Below, piece after piece: positions 8,855 through 17,683 of a stretch of DNA of 64,000 nt. The position numbers and the translations under genes are program-made. Every line of letters begins with the position of its first letter. Within the stretch, counting starts at the first letter, position 1. The stretch covers positions 2,147,001 through 2,211,000 of the forward strand of contig NZ_CP072597.1 of NCBI RefSeq assembly GCF_018847975.1, given 5' to 3'. Below the pieces are notes generated by a model. The model made no database searches. It saw nothing but the letters and a program-made list of their open reading frames with translations, and was not told the origin of the DNA. The stretch is from Lysobacter sp. K5869 (GTDB taxonomy: Bacteria; Pseudomonadota; Gammaproteobacteria; Xanthomonadales; Xanthomonadaceae).

Positions 8855-9739
8855 TCATGCCAGCTGGGGGTAGGTGAACAGGGTGAAATGCAGGAGGTTC
8901 AAACCGAAGTGCGCCAGCACCGCGGCGGCCAGCCCGCCCTTGCGGTAGGCCCAGCCGTAGGCGAGGCCGGCCAGGGTCGCCAGCGCGACCCAGCGCGCGC
9001 CGCCGCCGGCGTGGACCAGCCCGAACGCCAGCGCCGAGACCGCGATCGCCGCGTGTGCGCCGTAGCGCCGGCGCTCCCAGCGGCGCTGCAGGCTTTCCTG
9101 CAGGTAGCCGCGGAACATCGCTTCCTCGGTCAGCGCCACCAGCAGCAGATTGTTGAGCGCCCACAGCGCGCCGAACCACGGCCACTTCGGCGCCCAGGCG
9201 ACCACGTTCAACGCGAGGCCCAAGCCCAGGCACAACAGCGCCGCGATCGCCGCGCCGGCCAGTCCCGCGCCGAGCGACGTCGCACGCGGACGGTCGCCCG
9301 CGGCGTACAAGCGCAGCAGCGGCCAGCACAGCAGCAGCCAGAACCCGGCCAGCGGCTTGTCGAAATTGAAGTACAGCGACATCGGCGCCGAATCGGCGCT
9401 CAGGCGCAGATCGGCGAGCAATTGAGGGTTGTTGAAGCCGGGCAGCAGGTGCAGGCCAAGCGCGAACGCGGTCAGCACGAACAGCACGTGGCCGCCGATG
9501 CGCGCCGCGCGCGGCCGCGCCGGGCGCACCAGCCACGCGGCCAGCGCCAGCAGCGCGAGCGAGACCAGCGCCGGTGCGCCGAGCACGCCGTGCGCGAACG
9601 CCGCGATCAAGGCCAGCGCCAACAGCGCCACGCTCGCCGTGCGCACCTTCGGCCACCACAGCGTCGCCGCCGCCGCGCACAACAAGCCCCAGAGCGACAC
9701 GCTCCACAGCGCGCCGGGTTCGGACATCACGGCGTTCAT
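8855..9739 (-). CDS. CPBP-family intramembrane metalloprotease
   Basis: Polytopic membrane protein (294 residues, about eight hydrophobic segments) of the CAAX protease/bacteriocin-processing (Abi) family. All three family motifs are present: EExxxR as E205-E206-R210 (TEEAMFRGYLQ), FxxxH as F239-H243, and HxxxN as H277-N281. An active glutamyl intramembrane protease is therefore likely. Its start overlaps the ATPase stop by four bases (ATGA), so it is translationally coupled into the MCE transport operon. That position is unusual. Possible roles are processing of an operon partner or an unrelated passenger function. Confidence 0.9.
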   Translation of the reverse strand: MNAVMSEPGALWSVSLWGLLCAAAATLWWPKVRTASVALLALALIAAFAHGVLGAPALVSLALLALAAWLVRPARPRAARIGGHVLFVLTAFALGLHLLPGFNNPQLLADLRLSADSAPMSLYFNFDKPLAGFWLLLCWPLLRLYAAGDRPRATSLGAGLAGAAIAALLCLGLGLALNVVAWAPKWPWFGALWALNNLLLVALTEEAMFRGYLQESLQRRWERRRYGAHAAIAVSALAFGLVHAGGGARWVALATLAGLAYGWAYRKGGLAAAVLAHFGLNLLHFTLFTYPQLA

Positions 9740-10644
9740 TGCGCCGGCGCATCCGTGCCCGCGTCATGCGCCGCGCCATCGCGCCCGCGCTGATCGCGCC
9801 CGCCCGGGGCTTGCGCGTTCTTATCGCGCGCCACTTGGGCGGCGCGCGCGCGCGGGCCGTGGAAATACTCCTGCACCCACGGATGATCGAGTTTCTCGAC
9901 CTCCTGGATCGGCGCGCAGGCGATGACTTTCTTGTCGGCCAACACCGCGATGCGGTCGCAGATGGCGTAGAGCGTGTCCAGGTCGTGGGTGATCAGGAAC
10001 ACGGTCAAGCCCAGCGCCTGCTGCAGGGTGCGGATCAAGCGGTCGAACGCGGCCGCGCCGATCGGGTCGAGGCCGGCGGTGGGTTCGTCGAGGAACAGCA
10101 GCGGCGGGTCCAGCGCCAGCGCGCGGGCGAGGCCGGCGCGTTTGCGCATGCCGCCGGACAGCTGCGAGGGCAGCTTGTCGAGCGCGTCGGCGGGCAGGCC
10201 GCTCAACTTGACCTTGAGCAGCGCCAGTTCGTAGCGCAGCGAGTCGGGCAGTTCGCTGTGGTATTCCTTCAGCGGCACCTGCACGTTCTCGCCCACGGTC
10301 AGCGAGGAGAACAGCGCGCCGTCCTGGAACAGCACGCCGGTGTTGCGTTCGATCTCGCGGCGCAGCTGCGGATCCGGGCTGCGCGCGTCGATGCCGAGCA
10401 CTTCGATCTGCCCGGCGTTGGGCCGGCGCAGGCCGAGGATCGAGCGCATCATCACCGACTTGCCGGTGCCCGAGCCGCCGACCACGCCGATGATCTCGCC
10501 GCGGCGCACGTCCAGGTCCAGCCCGTCGTGGACGACCTGATCGCCGAAGTGGTTGACCAGACCGCGGATGCGGATGACGACGTCGTCGTTGTCGTTGCCG
10601 CCTTCGGCGGCGGGAACGGGGATCGGGGAATGGGGAATGGTCAT
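9736..10644 (-). CDS. MCE-system ABC transporter ATPase (MlaF/LinL-like)
   Basis: ATP-binding subunit that powers the MCE permease. Walker A is GGSGTGKSV, the signature is LSGGMRKRAGLARAL, and Walker B is LLFLDEPTAGLDP followed by the H-loop THDL. LSGGMRKR is characteristic of the MlaF subfamily. The start at 10644 gives 302 residues. The first residues after Met (TIPHSPIPVP) are encoded by one arm of a purine/pyrimidine-rich palindrome, so the N-terminal tail is probably repeat-derived and not functional. The C-terminal tail after the conserved domain is charged and low-complexity. Confidence 0.93.
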   Translation of the reverse strand: MTIPHSPIPVPAAEGGNDNDDVVIRIRGLVNHFGDQVVHDGLDLDVRRGEIIGVVGGSGTGKSVMMRSILGLRRPNAGQIEVLGIDARSPDPQLRREIERNTGVLFQDGALFSSLTVGENVQVPLKEYHSELPDSLRYELALLKVKLSGLPADALDKLPSQLSGGMRKRAGLARALALDPPLLFLDEPTAGLDPIGAAAFDRLIRTLQQALGLTVFLITHDLDTLYAICDRIAVLADKKVIACAPIQEVEKLDHPWVQEYFHGPRARAAQVARDKNAQAPGGRDQRGRDGAAHDAGTDAPAQ

Positions 10645-10724
10645 CGCGCAGCCTCGCGGACGTGCGCACGGCGACCCGCACCCAGCGCGCTCGCCATTCC
10701 CTGTTCCCGGTTCCCTGTTCCCTG
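10606..10724. repeat. Palindromic GGGAATGG-type element overlapping an ATPase start
   Basis: The left arm (about 10609-10640) is built of GGGAA/GGGGAATGG words and the right arm (about 10692-10724) of the complementary CCATTCCC/GTTCCC words. The ATPase start codon lies in the loop and the left arm is translated as its first codons. It is one of several related elements in the window. Confidence 0.75.
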
Positions 10725-10726
10725 CT

Positions 10727-11848
10727 TCACCAGCCCATCTCCATGAACCAGATCGCAAAGAACGCATCCAACACGATCACCAGCGAAATCGACTGCACCA
10801 CGCTGGAGGTGGTGCGCTCGCCGACCGACTGCGCGGTGCCCTTCACCTGCAGGCCTTCCAGGCAGCCGATCAGGCTGATCAGCAGGGCGAACACCGGCGC
10901 CTTGACCATGCCGACCAGGAAATGGCGCAGCTGCATGGTGTCGTGCATGCGCGCCAGATACTGCTGCGGCGGGATGTCCAGGCCGTAGGCGCCGACGGTG
11001 AGGCCGCCGAGCAGGCCGGCGATCATGGCGATGAAGGTCAGCAGCGGCAGCATCACCAGCAGCGCCAGCACGCGCGGGATCACCAGCAGGTCGACCGGGT
11101 CCATGCCCAGGGTGCGGATCGCGTCGACTTCCTCGCGGCTGACCATCGCGCCGATCTGCGCGGTGAACGCGCTGGCGGTGCGGCCGGCGAGGACGATCGC
11201 GGTCAGCAAGACGCCGAACTCGCGCAGGAAGGCGATGCTGACCAGTTCGACCACGAAGATGGTCGCGCCGAAATCCTTGAGGATGGTCGAGCCCAGGAAC
11301 GCCACCACCGCGCCGACCAGATAGCACAGCAGCGCGATCAGCGGGACCGCGTCGAGGCCGACCTGTTCCATGTGGTGGACGGTGGCGGTGGGGCGGAAGC
11401 GGCCGGGGTTCTTGAACAGCCGCAGCATCTTCACCAGCGTTTCGCCGAAGAAGGCCACCAGCGCCAGCACTTCCTTCCAGTTGTCGGTGACCGCGTAGCC
11501 CAGGCGCGCGAGCGCGGCGTGGACGCCGTATTCGCGCTTCTTCTTCGGGCGTTCGTCGGCCACGTCCTCGATCGCGATCACCAGGGCGCGATGGGACTCG
11601 TGGAAATGGAAGATGCCGTCAAAATCCAACTCGTGCCGGCGCGCGTAGCGCATCAGCTGCAGCACGCCGACCGAATCCAGGCGCTCGACCGCGGTGGCGT
11701 CCACGTCCGACACCCGCGGCGGCGCATGCTTGAGCGCATCGCCGATGGCCAGCGCATGCTCCAGCGTCCAGCAGCCGGAAAGGCGCAGCCGCGAGGGCTC
11801 GCTGCCCTCGGCGGTGAGTTCCGGCGCTTGCGTGGTCGGTACGGTCAT
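10727..11848 (-). CDS. MCE-system ABC permease with N-terminal STAS-like domain (MlaE/LinK-like)
   Basis: Inner-membrane permease of the MCE lipid transporter (373 residues). Residues 1 to about 95 look like a STAS/MlaB-type domain (SRLRLSGCWTLEHALAIGD), here fused to the permease instead of encoded separately. Residues about 110-370 form the MlaE domain, with the conserved FGATIFVVELVSIAFLREF region and TAIVLAGRTASAFTAQIGAM loop. The start at 11848 begins MTVPTTQ; longer in-frame starts are arginine-rich and unlikely. It is the first gene of the operon and reads away from the ThrE-type exporter. Confidence 0.92.
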   Translation of the reverse strand: MTVPTTQAPELTAEGSEPSRLRLSGCWTLEHALAIGDALKHAPPRVSDVDATAVERLDSVGVLQLMRYARRHELDFDGIFHFHESHRALVIAIEDVADERPKKKREYGVHAALARLGYAVTDNWKEVLALVAFFGETLVKMLRLFKNPGRFRPTATVHHMEQVGLDAVPLIALLCYLVGAVVAFLGSTILKDFGATIFVVELVSIAFLREFGVLLTAIVLAGRTASAFTAQIGAMVSREEVDAIRTLGMDPVDLLVIPRVLALLVMLPLLTFIAMIAGLLGGLTVGAYGLDIPPQQYLARMHDTMQLRHFLVGMVKAPVFALLISLIGCLEGLQVKGTAQSVGERTTSSVVQSISLVIVLDAFFAIWFMEMGW

Positions 11849-12159
11849 AGGGCCTCGGGCGGGAGGATACAGGCTAGGCACGGCGAGGTGAGTGTCGCGT
11901 GGATCGCGCAGTTCATGCAGCGGCCGGACGGCGGAGGCGGCGCGGGCGGCGGGCGCAGCGCGCCGCCGCGGCGCGTTCGAGCGGCATCCGCCACGACGGA
12001 CGCGGGAAATCGATGCCCGCCTGCGTTCGAGCGGCCGCCATTCGATAACGGATGGCGCGCGCAAGCGACGGCGGTCGAAACCACGCGGTCGAAATGGAAC
12101 GCTCGAACCCGCGCGGCCCCGCTGCCACGCGGCGCGCGCGCGTGCCATGCTTCCCCGAT
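11849..12159. other. Divergent intergenic region, no gene
   Basis: About 310 GC-rich bases lie between the MCE permease and the ThrE-type exporter start sites. Both promoters should be here, but I cannot pick out convincing -35/-10 pairs. In-frame extensions of both neighbours into this region are arginine-rich and look non-coding. Confidence 0.5.
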
Positions 12160-13410
12160 ATGTCCGCCCCGCATCCGCTCAGCGCCACCAGCTACGCCGC
12201 CCGCATCGCCTTCGTGGTCGAGCTGGCCGAACGCCTGCACAGCTACGGCACCACCGCGCAGCGCCTGGAAGGCGCGGTGACCGCGGTGGCCCAGCGCCTG
12301 CGCCTGGAATGCGAGCCGTGGTCGAACCCGACCGGGCTGATCCTCACCTTCAGCGATCCGCAGCGCCCGCTCGGCGACAGCGACACCACCCGGGTCATCC
12401 GCCTGCCGCCGGGCGAGAACGATCTGTACCGGCTCAGCGAAACCGACCGCATCGCCGAGGAAGTCATGGCCGGGCGCCTGGATCTGGCCGCCGGCCACGC
12501 CGCGCTGGAAGCGCTGGACCGGCCGCGCACGCGGCGTTGGCGGGCGATGCAGGTGTTCGCCTACGGCCTGGCCGCGGGCTCGGTGGCGGCGCTGCTGCGG
12601 CTGCCGTGGCTGGACATCGGCGTGGCCGCGATCAACGGTTTGATGATCGGCTCGCTAGTCGACCTGTCCGGCCTGCGCCCGCGCCTGCGCGAGGCGCTGG
12701 AGGCCATCGCCGGCATGTTCGCCGCCGCGGTGGTGGTGCTGGTGGCCAATTTCGTCGCGCCGCTGAATCAGAACACGGTGATCATCGCGTCGCTGATCGT
12801 GCTGTTGCCGGGTATGGCGCTGACCAACGCGGTCAACGAATTGACCAGCCAGCATCTGGTGTCGGGCACCGCGCGCTTCGCCGGTGCGGTGACCACGGTG
12901 GTGAAACTCGCGGTGGGCACGGTGATCGGGCTGTATCTGGCCGATCTGGTCGGCCTGGAACCGGTGGTGCGGGCGTGGCGGCCGCAGGAATCGTGGGTGG
13001 AGTGGGGCGGGCTGGCGGTGGCGTCGTATGCCTTCGCGGTGCTGTTCCGCGCCCATCGCGCCGATTATCCCAAGGTCATGGCCGCGGCCGCCGGCGGTTA
13101 TCTGATTTCGCGCTTCGTCGGACTGGCCTGGGGCAGTCCGGCGGGAATCTTCCTGGCCGCGCTGGTGATGACCGCGCTGGGCAACGCCTATGCGCGCTGG
13201 GGCAACCGGCCCGGGGCGATCATCCGGGTGCCGGGAATCATCCTGCTGGTGCCCGGCAGCGTGAGCCTGCGCGGGCTGCTCAACATGCTGCAGCAGCAGG
13301 ACGTGCAGGTCGGCCAGGACGCGGTGCTGGCGGTGGTGAATATCCTGCTGGCGCTGATCGCCGGGTTGATATTCGGAAATCTGCTGCTGCCGGCGCGGCG
13401 GAATCTGTAA
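12160..13410 (+). CDS. ThrE-family threonine/serine exporter
   Basis: A 416-residue membrane protein with the ThrE two-part layout: a soluble N-terminal domain (residues about 10-125, AERLHSYGTTAQRLEGAV) and roughly ten transmembrane helices in two blocks (DUF1212-like, then a DUF3815-like block near the C-terminus). The LLPGMALTNAVNELTSQH motif, with its cytoplasmic PGMALTNAV turn, is typical of the family. The start at 12160 (MSAPHPLS) is chosen because upstream codons are arginine-rich. The family exports threonine or serine; substrate here is inferred. Confidence 0.85.
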   Translation: MSAPHPLSATSYAARIAFVVELAERLHSYGTTAQRLEGAVTAVAQRLRLECEPWSNPTGLILTFSDPQRPLGDSDTTRVIRLPPGENDLYRLSETDRIAEEVMAGRLDLAAGHAALEALDRPRTRRWRAMQVFAYGLAAGSVAALLRLPWLDIGVAAINGLMIGSLVDLSGLRPRLREALEAIAGMFAAAVVVLVANFVAPLNQNTVIIASLIVLLPGMALTNAVNELTSQHLVSGTARFAGAVTTVVKLAVGTVIGLYLADLVGLEPVVRAWRPQESWVEWGGLAVASYAFAVLFRAHRADYPKVMAAAAGGYLISRFVGLAWGSPAGIFLAALVMTALGNAYARWGNRPGAIIRVPGIILLVPGSVSLRGLLNMLQQQDVQVGQDAVLAVVNILLALIAGLIFGNLLLPARRNL

Positions 13411-13519
13411 ACGCGGATGGGGGATTCGCCGCGTTGATTCGTCGCGCCGCCGCCGTCGCGGAAACGGCCGCCGGTTTCGCCGCGCGCGGCCGCCCCGGAA
13501 AACGGAAAACAAATGAAAA

Positions 13520-13538
13520 CGCCGGCTCGAGGCCGGCG
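13520..13538. terminator. Bidirectional terminator hairpin
   Basis: A CGCCGGC / GCCGGCG stem is flanked by AAAA on one side and TTTC on the other, between the convergent ThrE-type and H-NS-like genes. The A/T tract is better for the minus-strand H-NS-like transcript. Confidence 0.7.
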
Positions 13539-13566
13539 GTTTCGGGATTTTGCTTTTTCCGCAAGA

Positions 13567-13950
13567 TTACTTGATCAGGAACTCGTCCAGCTTGCGGCCC
13601 GAAGCGGTGTAAGCGGCCAGCCAGCGCGGCTGCTTGCCGCGGCCGGTCCAGGTTTCGCCGGTGTTGGCCGGGTTGCGGTACTTCGGCGCGACCTTGCCCA
13701 GCGGCTTGCGCGCCTTCGCGGCGGGGGCGGCGTTCTTGGCGGCCTTGGCCGGGCGGCCGGCGCGCGCGGCGGGGGCGGCGCCGTCGAACAGTTCTTCCAG
13801 GGAATAGCCCTCGGCCTTGAGCAGGGCGACGACTTTCTTGCGCACGGCGGCGACCGGCTTGCGCTTGTTCAGCGTGGTCTTGCGCTTTTTCGCCTGGCTG
13901 ATGAGGTTTTCGAGTTCTTTCGCGGACAACGCAGAGATATCGATCGTCAT
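13567..13950 (-). CDS. H-NS-like nucleoid-associated protein
   Basis: A 127-residue H-NS family DNA-binding protein. The N-terminal helical oligomerisation part is short (ALSAKELENLISQAKKRK) and is followed by an alanine/lysine-rich linker. The C-terminal domain has the family core YRNPANTGETWTGRGKQPRWL, whose T-W-T-G-R-G-K-Q-P loop inserts in the AT-rich minor groove. The protein would silence AT-rich, often foreign, DNA. The start at 13950 (MTIDISALS) has an upstream GGAGG. A minus-strand promoter candidate sits about 55 bases upstream. Confidence 0.93.
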   Translation of the reverse strand: MTIDISALSAKELENLISQAKKRKTTLNKRKPVAAVRKKVVALLKAEGYSLEELFDGAAPAARAGRPAKAAKNAAPAAKARKPLGKVAPKYRNPANTGETWTGRGKQPRWLAAYTASGRKLDEFLIK

Positions 13951-14003
13951 GGGGCCTCCGGGAGTATGGTCGGAATATCGGCCAGTCCCTGGCACGCGGC
14001 AGC

Positions 14004-14032
14004 ATAGTAAGGGCAGCGCCGGACGCCGTAAA
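14004..14032 (-). promoter_or_regulatory. Sigma-70-like promoter candidate for the H-NS-like gene
   Basis: On the minus strand, TTTACG (14027-14032) and TACTAT (14004-14009) are spaced by 17 bases. Each matches four of six consensus positions. It lies about 55 bases upstream of the start codon in a locally AT-richer stretch. Confidence 0.4.
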
Positions 14033-14040
14033 TGCTCAAG

Positions 14041-14391
14041 CGGATATTCCCTCGCATATTTAACAGGCGGCGGGGGTAATCGGCGGCGGCGGCGCGGGGG
14101 CGGGCGCGGGGTAAATCGGCGGCGCCGGCGCGGCCTGCGCAGGCGTGCATGGGGGCCAAAAAAGCGCGAATAGGGTGCGAATGCGCGGCAGCCGGCTGCT
14201 GCGTTGCGGTATCCGGGGCGGTTATCGCCGCGAATGTTTCGTAGCGCGACGGCGGTTATCTAAATCGGGCACGGAACCTGCTTAACGCGGTCGGCCGGGG
14301 GATGCGCCGGCGATAACCGGACGCGAACCGGCGCCGCCCGCGCGGGGCGGCGCCGCGCGGCGCGCCGGAGCCTCCGGCGCGCCCGGCGGGC
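14041..14391. other. Gene-free GC-rich gap with hairpins
   Basis: This gap holds runs of GGCGG/GGGG on the plus strand (14065-14130) and two strong hairpins, GGCGCCGCCC..GGGCGGCGCC (14330-14354) and GCGCGCCGGAG..CTCCGGCGCGC (14360-14382), immediately past the proS stop. Neither hairpin has a T-tract, so they would be Rho-assisted or weak ends for the proS transcript. No ORF here looks real. Confidence 0.45.
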
Positions 14392-16110
14392 TTAAGCGCC
14401 GCCGCCGATGCGCGCCAGCACCGCGGCGCGATCGAGATTCTCCGCCGCATCGCTGCGGCGGTGGCGGTACTCGAAGCTGCCCGCGGCCAGGCCGCGCTCG
14501 GACACCACCACGCGGTGCGGCACGCCGATCAGTTCCATGTCGGCGAACATCGCGCCCGGGCGCAGGCCGCGGTCGTCGAGGGCGGCGTCGACGCCGGCCT
14601 TGAGCAGATCCTGGTACAGCGCCTGCGCGGCGTCGGCCACGGCGGCGTCGTTCTTGGGATTGATCACGCACACCACCGCCTGCCACGGCGCCATCGCCTC
14701 GGGCCAGACGATGCCGGCGTCGTCGAAGTTCTGCTCGATCGCCGCGGCGACGATGCGCGACACGCCGATGCCGTAGCAGCCCATCGCCGGGGTCGCGGCC
14801 TTGCCGGTGTCGTCGAGCACGCTCAGCTTCATCGCTTCGGCGTACTTGCGGCCGAGCTGGAACACGTGGCCGACCTCGATGCCGCGGGCGATAGCGAGCG
14901 TGCCCTTGCCGTCCGGCGAGGGATCGCCGGCGACCGCGTTGCGGATGTCGGCGACTTCGCCGGGCTCGGGCAGGTCGCGGCCCCAGTTGACGCCGGCGAG
15001 GTGGTAGCCGTTTTCGTTGGCGCCGACGACGAAGTCGGCCAGCGCGGCGACGCTGCGGTCGGCGATGACGCGGATCGCGCGCGCCGGCTTCACCGGGCCG
15101 AGGAAGCCCGGCTGCGCGCCGAGGTGTTCGAGGATCTCGGCTTCGGTGGCGAGGCGGTATTCGGCCAGACCGGGAAGCTTGGACAGCTTGATCTCGTTGA
15201 CCGCGTGATCGCCGCGCACCAGCGCCAGCGCGAACTGCGGCGCGCCGTCGGCGTCGCTGCCCACGATCGCGACCGACTTGACCGTGCGCGCCAGGGCGAG
15301 GCCGAGCAGGGCGGCGACGTCCTCGCAGGTCTTCTGGGTCGGCGTTTCGACCTTGCGCAAGGCCTCGCCCGCGGCCGCGCGCGGGCCCGGCGAAACCGCT
15401 TCGGCCAGCTCGACGTTGGCGGCGTAGTCCGAGCCGTCGCAGAACGCGATCGCGTCCTCGCCCGAATCGGCGAGCACGTGGAACTCGTGCGAGGCACTGC
15501 CGCCGATGGCGCCGGTGTCGGCGAACACGGCGCGGAACTTCAGCCCCAGGCGGGTGAAGATGCGGCCGTAGGTGTCGTACATGTTGCGGTATTCGCGGCC
15601 CAGGTCTTCGTCGCTGACGTGGAAGGAGTAGGCGTCCTTCATCAGGAACTCGCGCGCGCGCATCACCCCGAAGCGCGGGCGGATTTCGTCGCGGAACTTG
15701 GTCTGGATCTGGAAGAAGTTCACCGGCAGCTGCTTGTAGCTGGCCAGTTCGTTGCGGGCGAAGTCGGTGATGACTTCCTCGTGGGTCGGGCCGTAGCAGT
15801 ACCAGGCTTCCTTGCGGTCCTGCATCTTCAGCAGCTGGCCGCCGAATTTTTCCCAGCGGCCGGTTTCCTCCCACAGCTCCTTGGGCTGCGCCGCCGGCAT
15901 CAGCACTTCGATCGCGCCGGCGGCGTTCATCTCCTCGCGCACCGCGCGCTCGACCTTGCGCAACACGCGCAGGCCCAGCGGCGACCAGGTGTAGAGGCCG
16001 GCGGCGAGCTTGCGGATCATGCCGGCCTTGAGCATCAGCTTGTGGCTGACGATCTCGGCTTCGGCGGGCGTTTCCTTGCTGGTATGGAGATGGAACTGCG
16101 ACAGGCGCAT
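14392..16110 (-). CDS. proS: Prolyl-tRNA synthetase
   Basis: Class II aminoacyl-tRNA synthetase that charges tRNA-Pro (572 residues, the length of the bacterial type with a YbaK-like editing insertion). The N-terminus [19 protein letters not shown] is characteristic. Class II motif 2 ([18 protein letters not shown]) and motif 3 ([13 protein letters not shown]) are intact. The editing insertion lies between them (about residues 220-380), and the anticodon-binding domain is C-terminal. It appears to be transcribed alone. Confidence 0.97.
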   Translation of the reverse strand: MRLSQFHLHTSKETPAEAEIVSHKLMLKAGMIRKLAAGLYTWSPLGLRVLRKVERAVREEMNAAGAIEVLMPAAQPKELWEETGRWEKFGGQLLKMQDRKEAWYCYGPTHEEVITDFARNELASYKQLPVNFFQIQTKFRDEIRPRFGVMRAREFLMKDAYSFHVSDEDLGREYRNMYDTYGRIFTRLGLKFRAVFADTGAIGGSASHEFHVLADSGEDAIAFCDGSDYAANVELAEAVSPGPRAAAGEALRKVETPTQKTCEDVAALLGLALARTVKSVAIVGSDADGAPQFALALVRGDHAVNEIKLSKLPGLAEYRLATEAEILEHLGAQPGFLGPVKPARAIRVIADRSVAALADFVVGANENGYHLAGVNWGRDLPEPGEVADIRNAVAGDPSPDGKGTLAIARGIEVGHVFQLGRKYAEAMKLSVLDDTGKAATPAMGCYGIGVSRIVAAAIEQNFDDAGIVWPEAMAPWQAVVCVINPKNDAAVADAAQALYQDLLKAGVDAALDDRGLRPGAMFADMELIGVPHRVVVSERGLAAGSFEYRHRRSDAAENLDRAAVLARIGGGA

Positions 16111-16222
16111 CGGGCGGGATTCGTGGGCGGGAAAGGGCGACAGTTTGCCATGCGCGCGCGCGCGGCTGGCGCGGCGGGGGCGGAAAACGCCGGCGGCCCG
16201 GCGTCGCGCGCCGTCGCGCGGG

Positions 16223-16254
16223 CAAAAAAAGACCGCCGCGGGACGCGGCGGTCT
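16223..16254 (-). terminator. Strong intrinsic terminator after the DUF4124 gene
   Basis: On the minus strand, an AAGACCGCCGCG / CGCGGCGGTCTT stem is followed by a run of seven T, 28 bases beyond the stop of the DUF4124 gene. Confidence 0.9.
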
Positions 16255-16282
16255 TGGGTCGCGTCCGGCGTCGCCGGGCGGA

Positions 16283-16774
16283 TCAGCTGTCGGCTTTCTT
16301 CTCGCCGCCGGCCGGCCGCGGCGCGTCCGGCGCCGAGGGCGTGTTGGACGGGCCGGGCGTGCAATAGGCGCGGATTGAGGCCTCGGCCAACTGCACCTGG
16401 GCGGCGCGCTGCTGGGTGTCGAGCACGTTGTCGGGCTTGCCGTCGCCGTTGCTGTCCACGCCGACCTGGGCCGAGCTCTGCAGCTGCTTGAGGTTGGCGC
16501 GCGCGGACACGCACTGGCTGCTCTCGCCGGTCGCGGCGATCGCCGCGGTCTGGCTGGCGGTGCCGCTCTTGTTGCGGATCACCCGGTTCTTGACCTGACC
16601 GCTGCCGGATTGGCCGGGCGGGGGCGAGTCGGAGTAATGGGTGACGCCCTGAGCGTCCTTCCATTGGTACAGATCGGTGGCGGCGGCCGGGAAGGCCGTC
16701 AGGGCGGCCAGGACGGCGCCCAGGCCCAGCGCCGGCAGGGCGCGACGGGCGGAATTGCGGGACGTGCGGGACAT
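16283..16774 (-). CDS. Exported DUF4124-domain protein
   Basis: A 163-residue predicted periplasmic protein. The signal peptide ([20 protein letters not shown], about residues 13-32) is followed by the DUF4124 core [20 protein letters not shown]. The remainder is helical and Gln/Ala-rich with a [13 protein letters not shown] acidic loop that looks like a calcium-binding stretch. Two cysteines (CVSARA and YCTPGP) could form a disulfide. Function is unknown; DUF4124 proteins are common exported proteins in Xanthomonadaceae. The start at 16774 has a GGAG upstream, and the longer start at 16876 is rejected. Confidence 0.85.
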   Translation of the reverse strand: MSRTSRNSARRALPALGLGAVLAALTAFPAAATDLYQWKDAQGVTHYSDSPPPGQSGSGQVKNRVIRNKSGTASQTAAIAATGESSQCVSARANLKQLQSSAQVGVDSNGDGKPDNVLDTQQRAAQVQLAEASIRAYCTPGPSNTPSAPDAPRPAGGEKKADS

Positions 16775-16894
16775 GGAAGGCTCCGGAAGCAGGGCAGGCG
16801 GAACGTCGGATAGGCGGAACGGACCGCGGTACGGCGGGGGAATCGGAATTGCAGCATCCTGCCATGACGACGGCAAGCGCTACACTTCCCAGTT

Positions 16895-17683
16895 ATGGAA
16901 CCCCAACCCACGCCCCGCCCGCGCGGACGCGGCATTTACCTGCTGCCCAATCTGTTCACCACCGGCGGCATGTTCGCCGGCTTCTACGCGATCATCGCCG
17001 CCACCCAGGGCCGTTTCGACGAGGCCTGCATGGCGATCTTCGTCGCCGCCATCCTCGACGGCGTCGACGGCCGGGTCGCCCGGCTGACCAACACCCAGAG
17101 CGAGTTCGGCGTGCAGTACGACTCGCTGGCCGACCTGATCAGCTTCGGTCTGGCGCCGGCGCTGGTGATGTACCACTGGGCGCTGGAGGCGACCAAGCTC
17201 GACGGGGTGATCCCCGGCAAGATCGGCTGGGTCGGCGCCTTCCTCTACGCCGCCTGCGCGGCGCTGCGGCTGGCGCGCTTCAATTCCCAGGTCGGGCAGG
17301 TCGACAAGCGCTGGTTCATCGGTCTGGCCAGCCCGGCCGCGGCCGGCCTGGTCGCCAGCTTCGTGTGGACCTGCCACAGCTTCGATCTGTCCGGCGAGGA
17401 CCTGCGCTACGCCGCGCTGGCGGTGACGGTGGTCGCCGGCCTGCTGATGGTGAGCCGGATGCGCTACGTCAGCTTCAAGGGCAGCGGCCCGCGCAACGAC
17501 CGGGTGCCGTTCCTGGCGATCCTGGTGGTGGTCGCGGTGCTGGTGGCCATCGCCATCGACCCGCCGCGGGTGCTGCTGGCGATCTTCGCGCCGTACGCGC
17601 TGTCCGGCCCGGCGCAGGCGATCTGGCGGCGCATGCGCCGCGCGCCCGAGGCGCCGCCGGCCGGCGGAGCGGGGGCGGCATGA
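16895..17683 (+). CDS. pssA: CDP-diacylglycerol-serine O-phosphatidyltransferase
   Basis: Makes phosphatidylserine from CDP-diacylglycerol and serine, the first step to phosphatidylethanolamine. The CDP-alcohol phosphotransferase signature D-G-x2-A-R-x8-G-x3-D-x3-D is complete from DGRVARLTNTQSEFGVQYDS to the following LAD. It is a polytopic membrane protein of 262 residues, of the subclass II (Bacillus-like) type and not the E. coli phospholipase D-like type. Its stop overlaps the next start by ATGA, so it leads a three-gene coupled operon with the HolD candidate and rimI. Confidence 0.93.
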   Translation: MEPQPTPRPRGRGIYLLPNLFTTGGMFAGFYAIIAATQGRFDEACMAIFVAAILDGVDGRVARLTNTQSEFGVQYDSLADLISFGLAPALVMYHWALEATKLDGVIPGKIGWVGAFLYAACAALRLARFNSQVGQVDKRWFIGLASPAAAGLVASFVWTCHSFDLSGEDLRYAALAVTVVAGLLMVSRMRYVSFKGSGPRNDRVPFLAILVVVAVLVAIAIDPPRVLLAIFAPYALSGPAQAIWRRMRRAPEAPPAGGAGAA

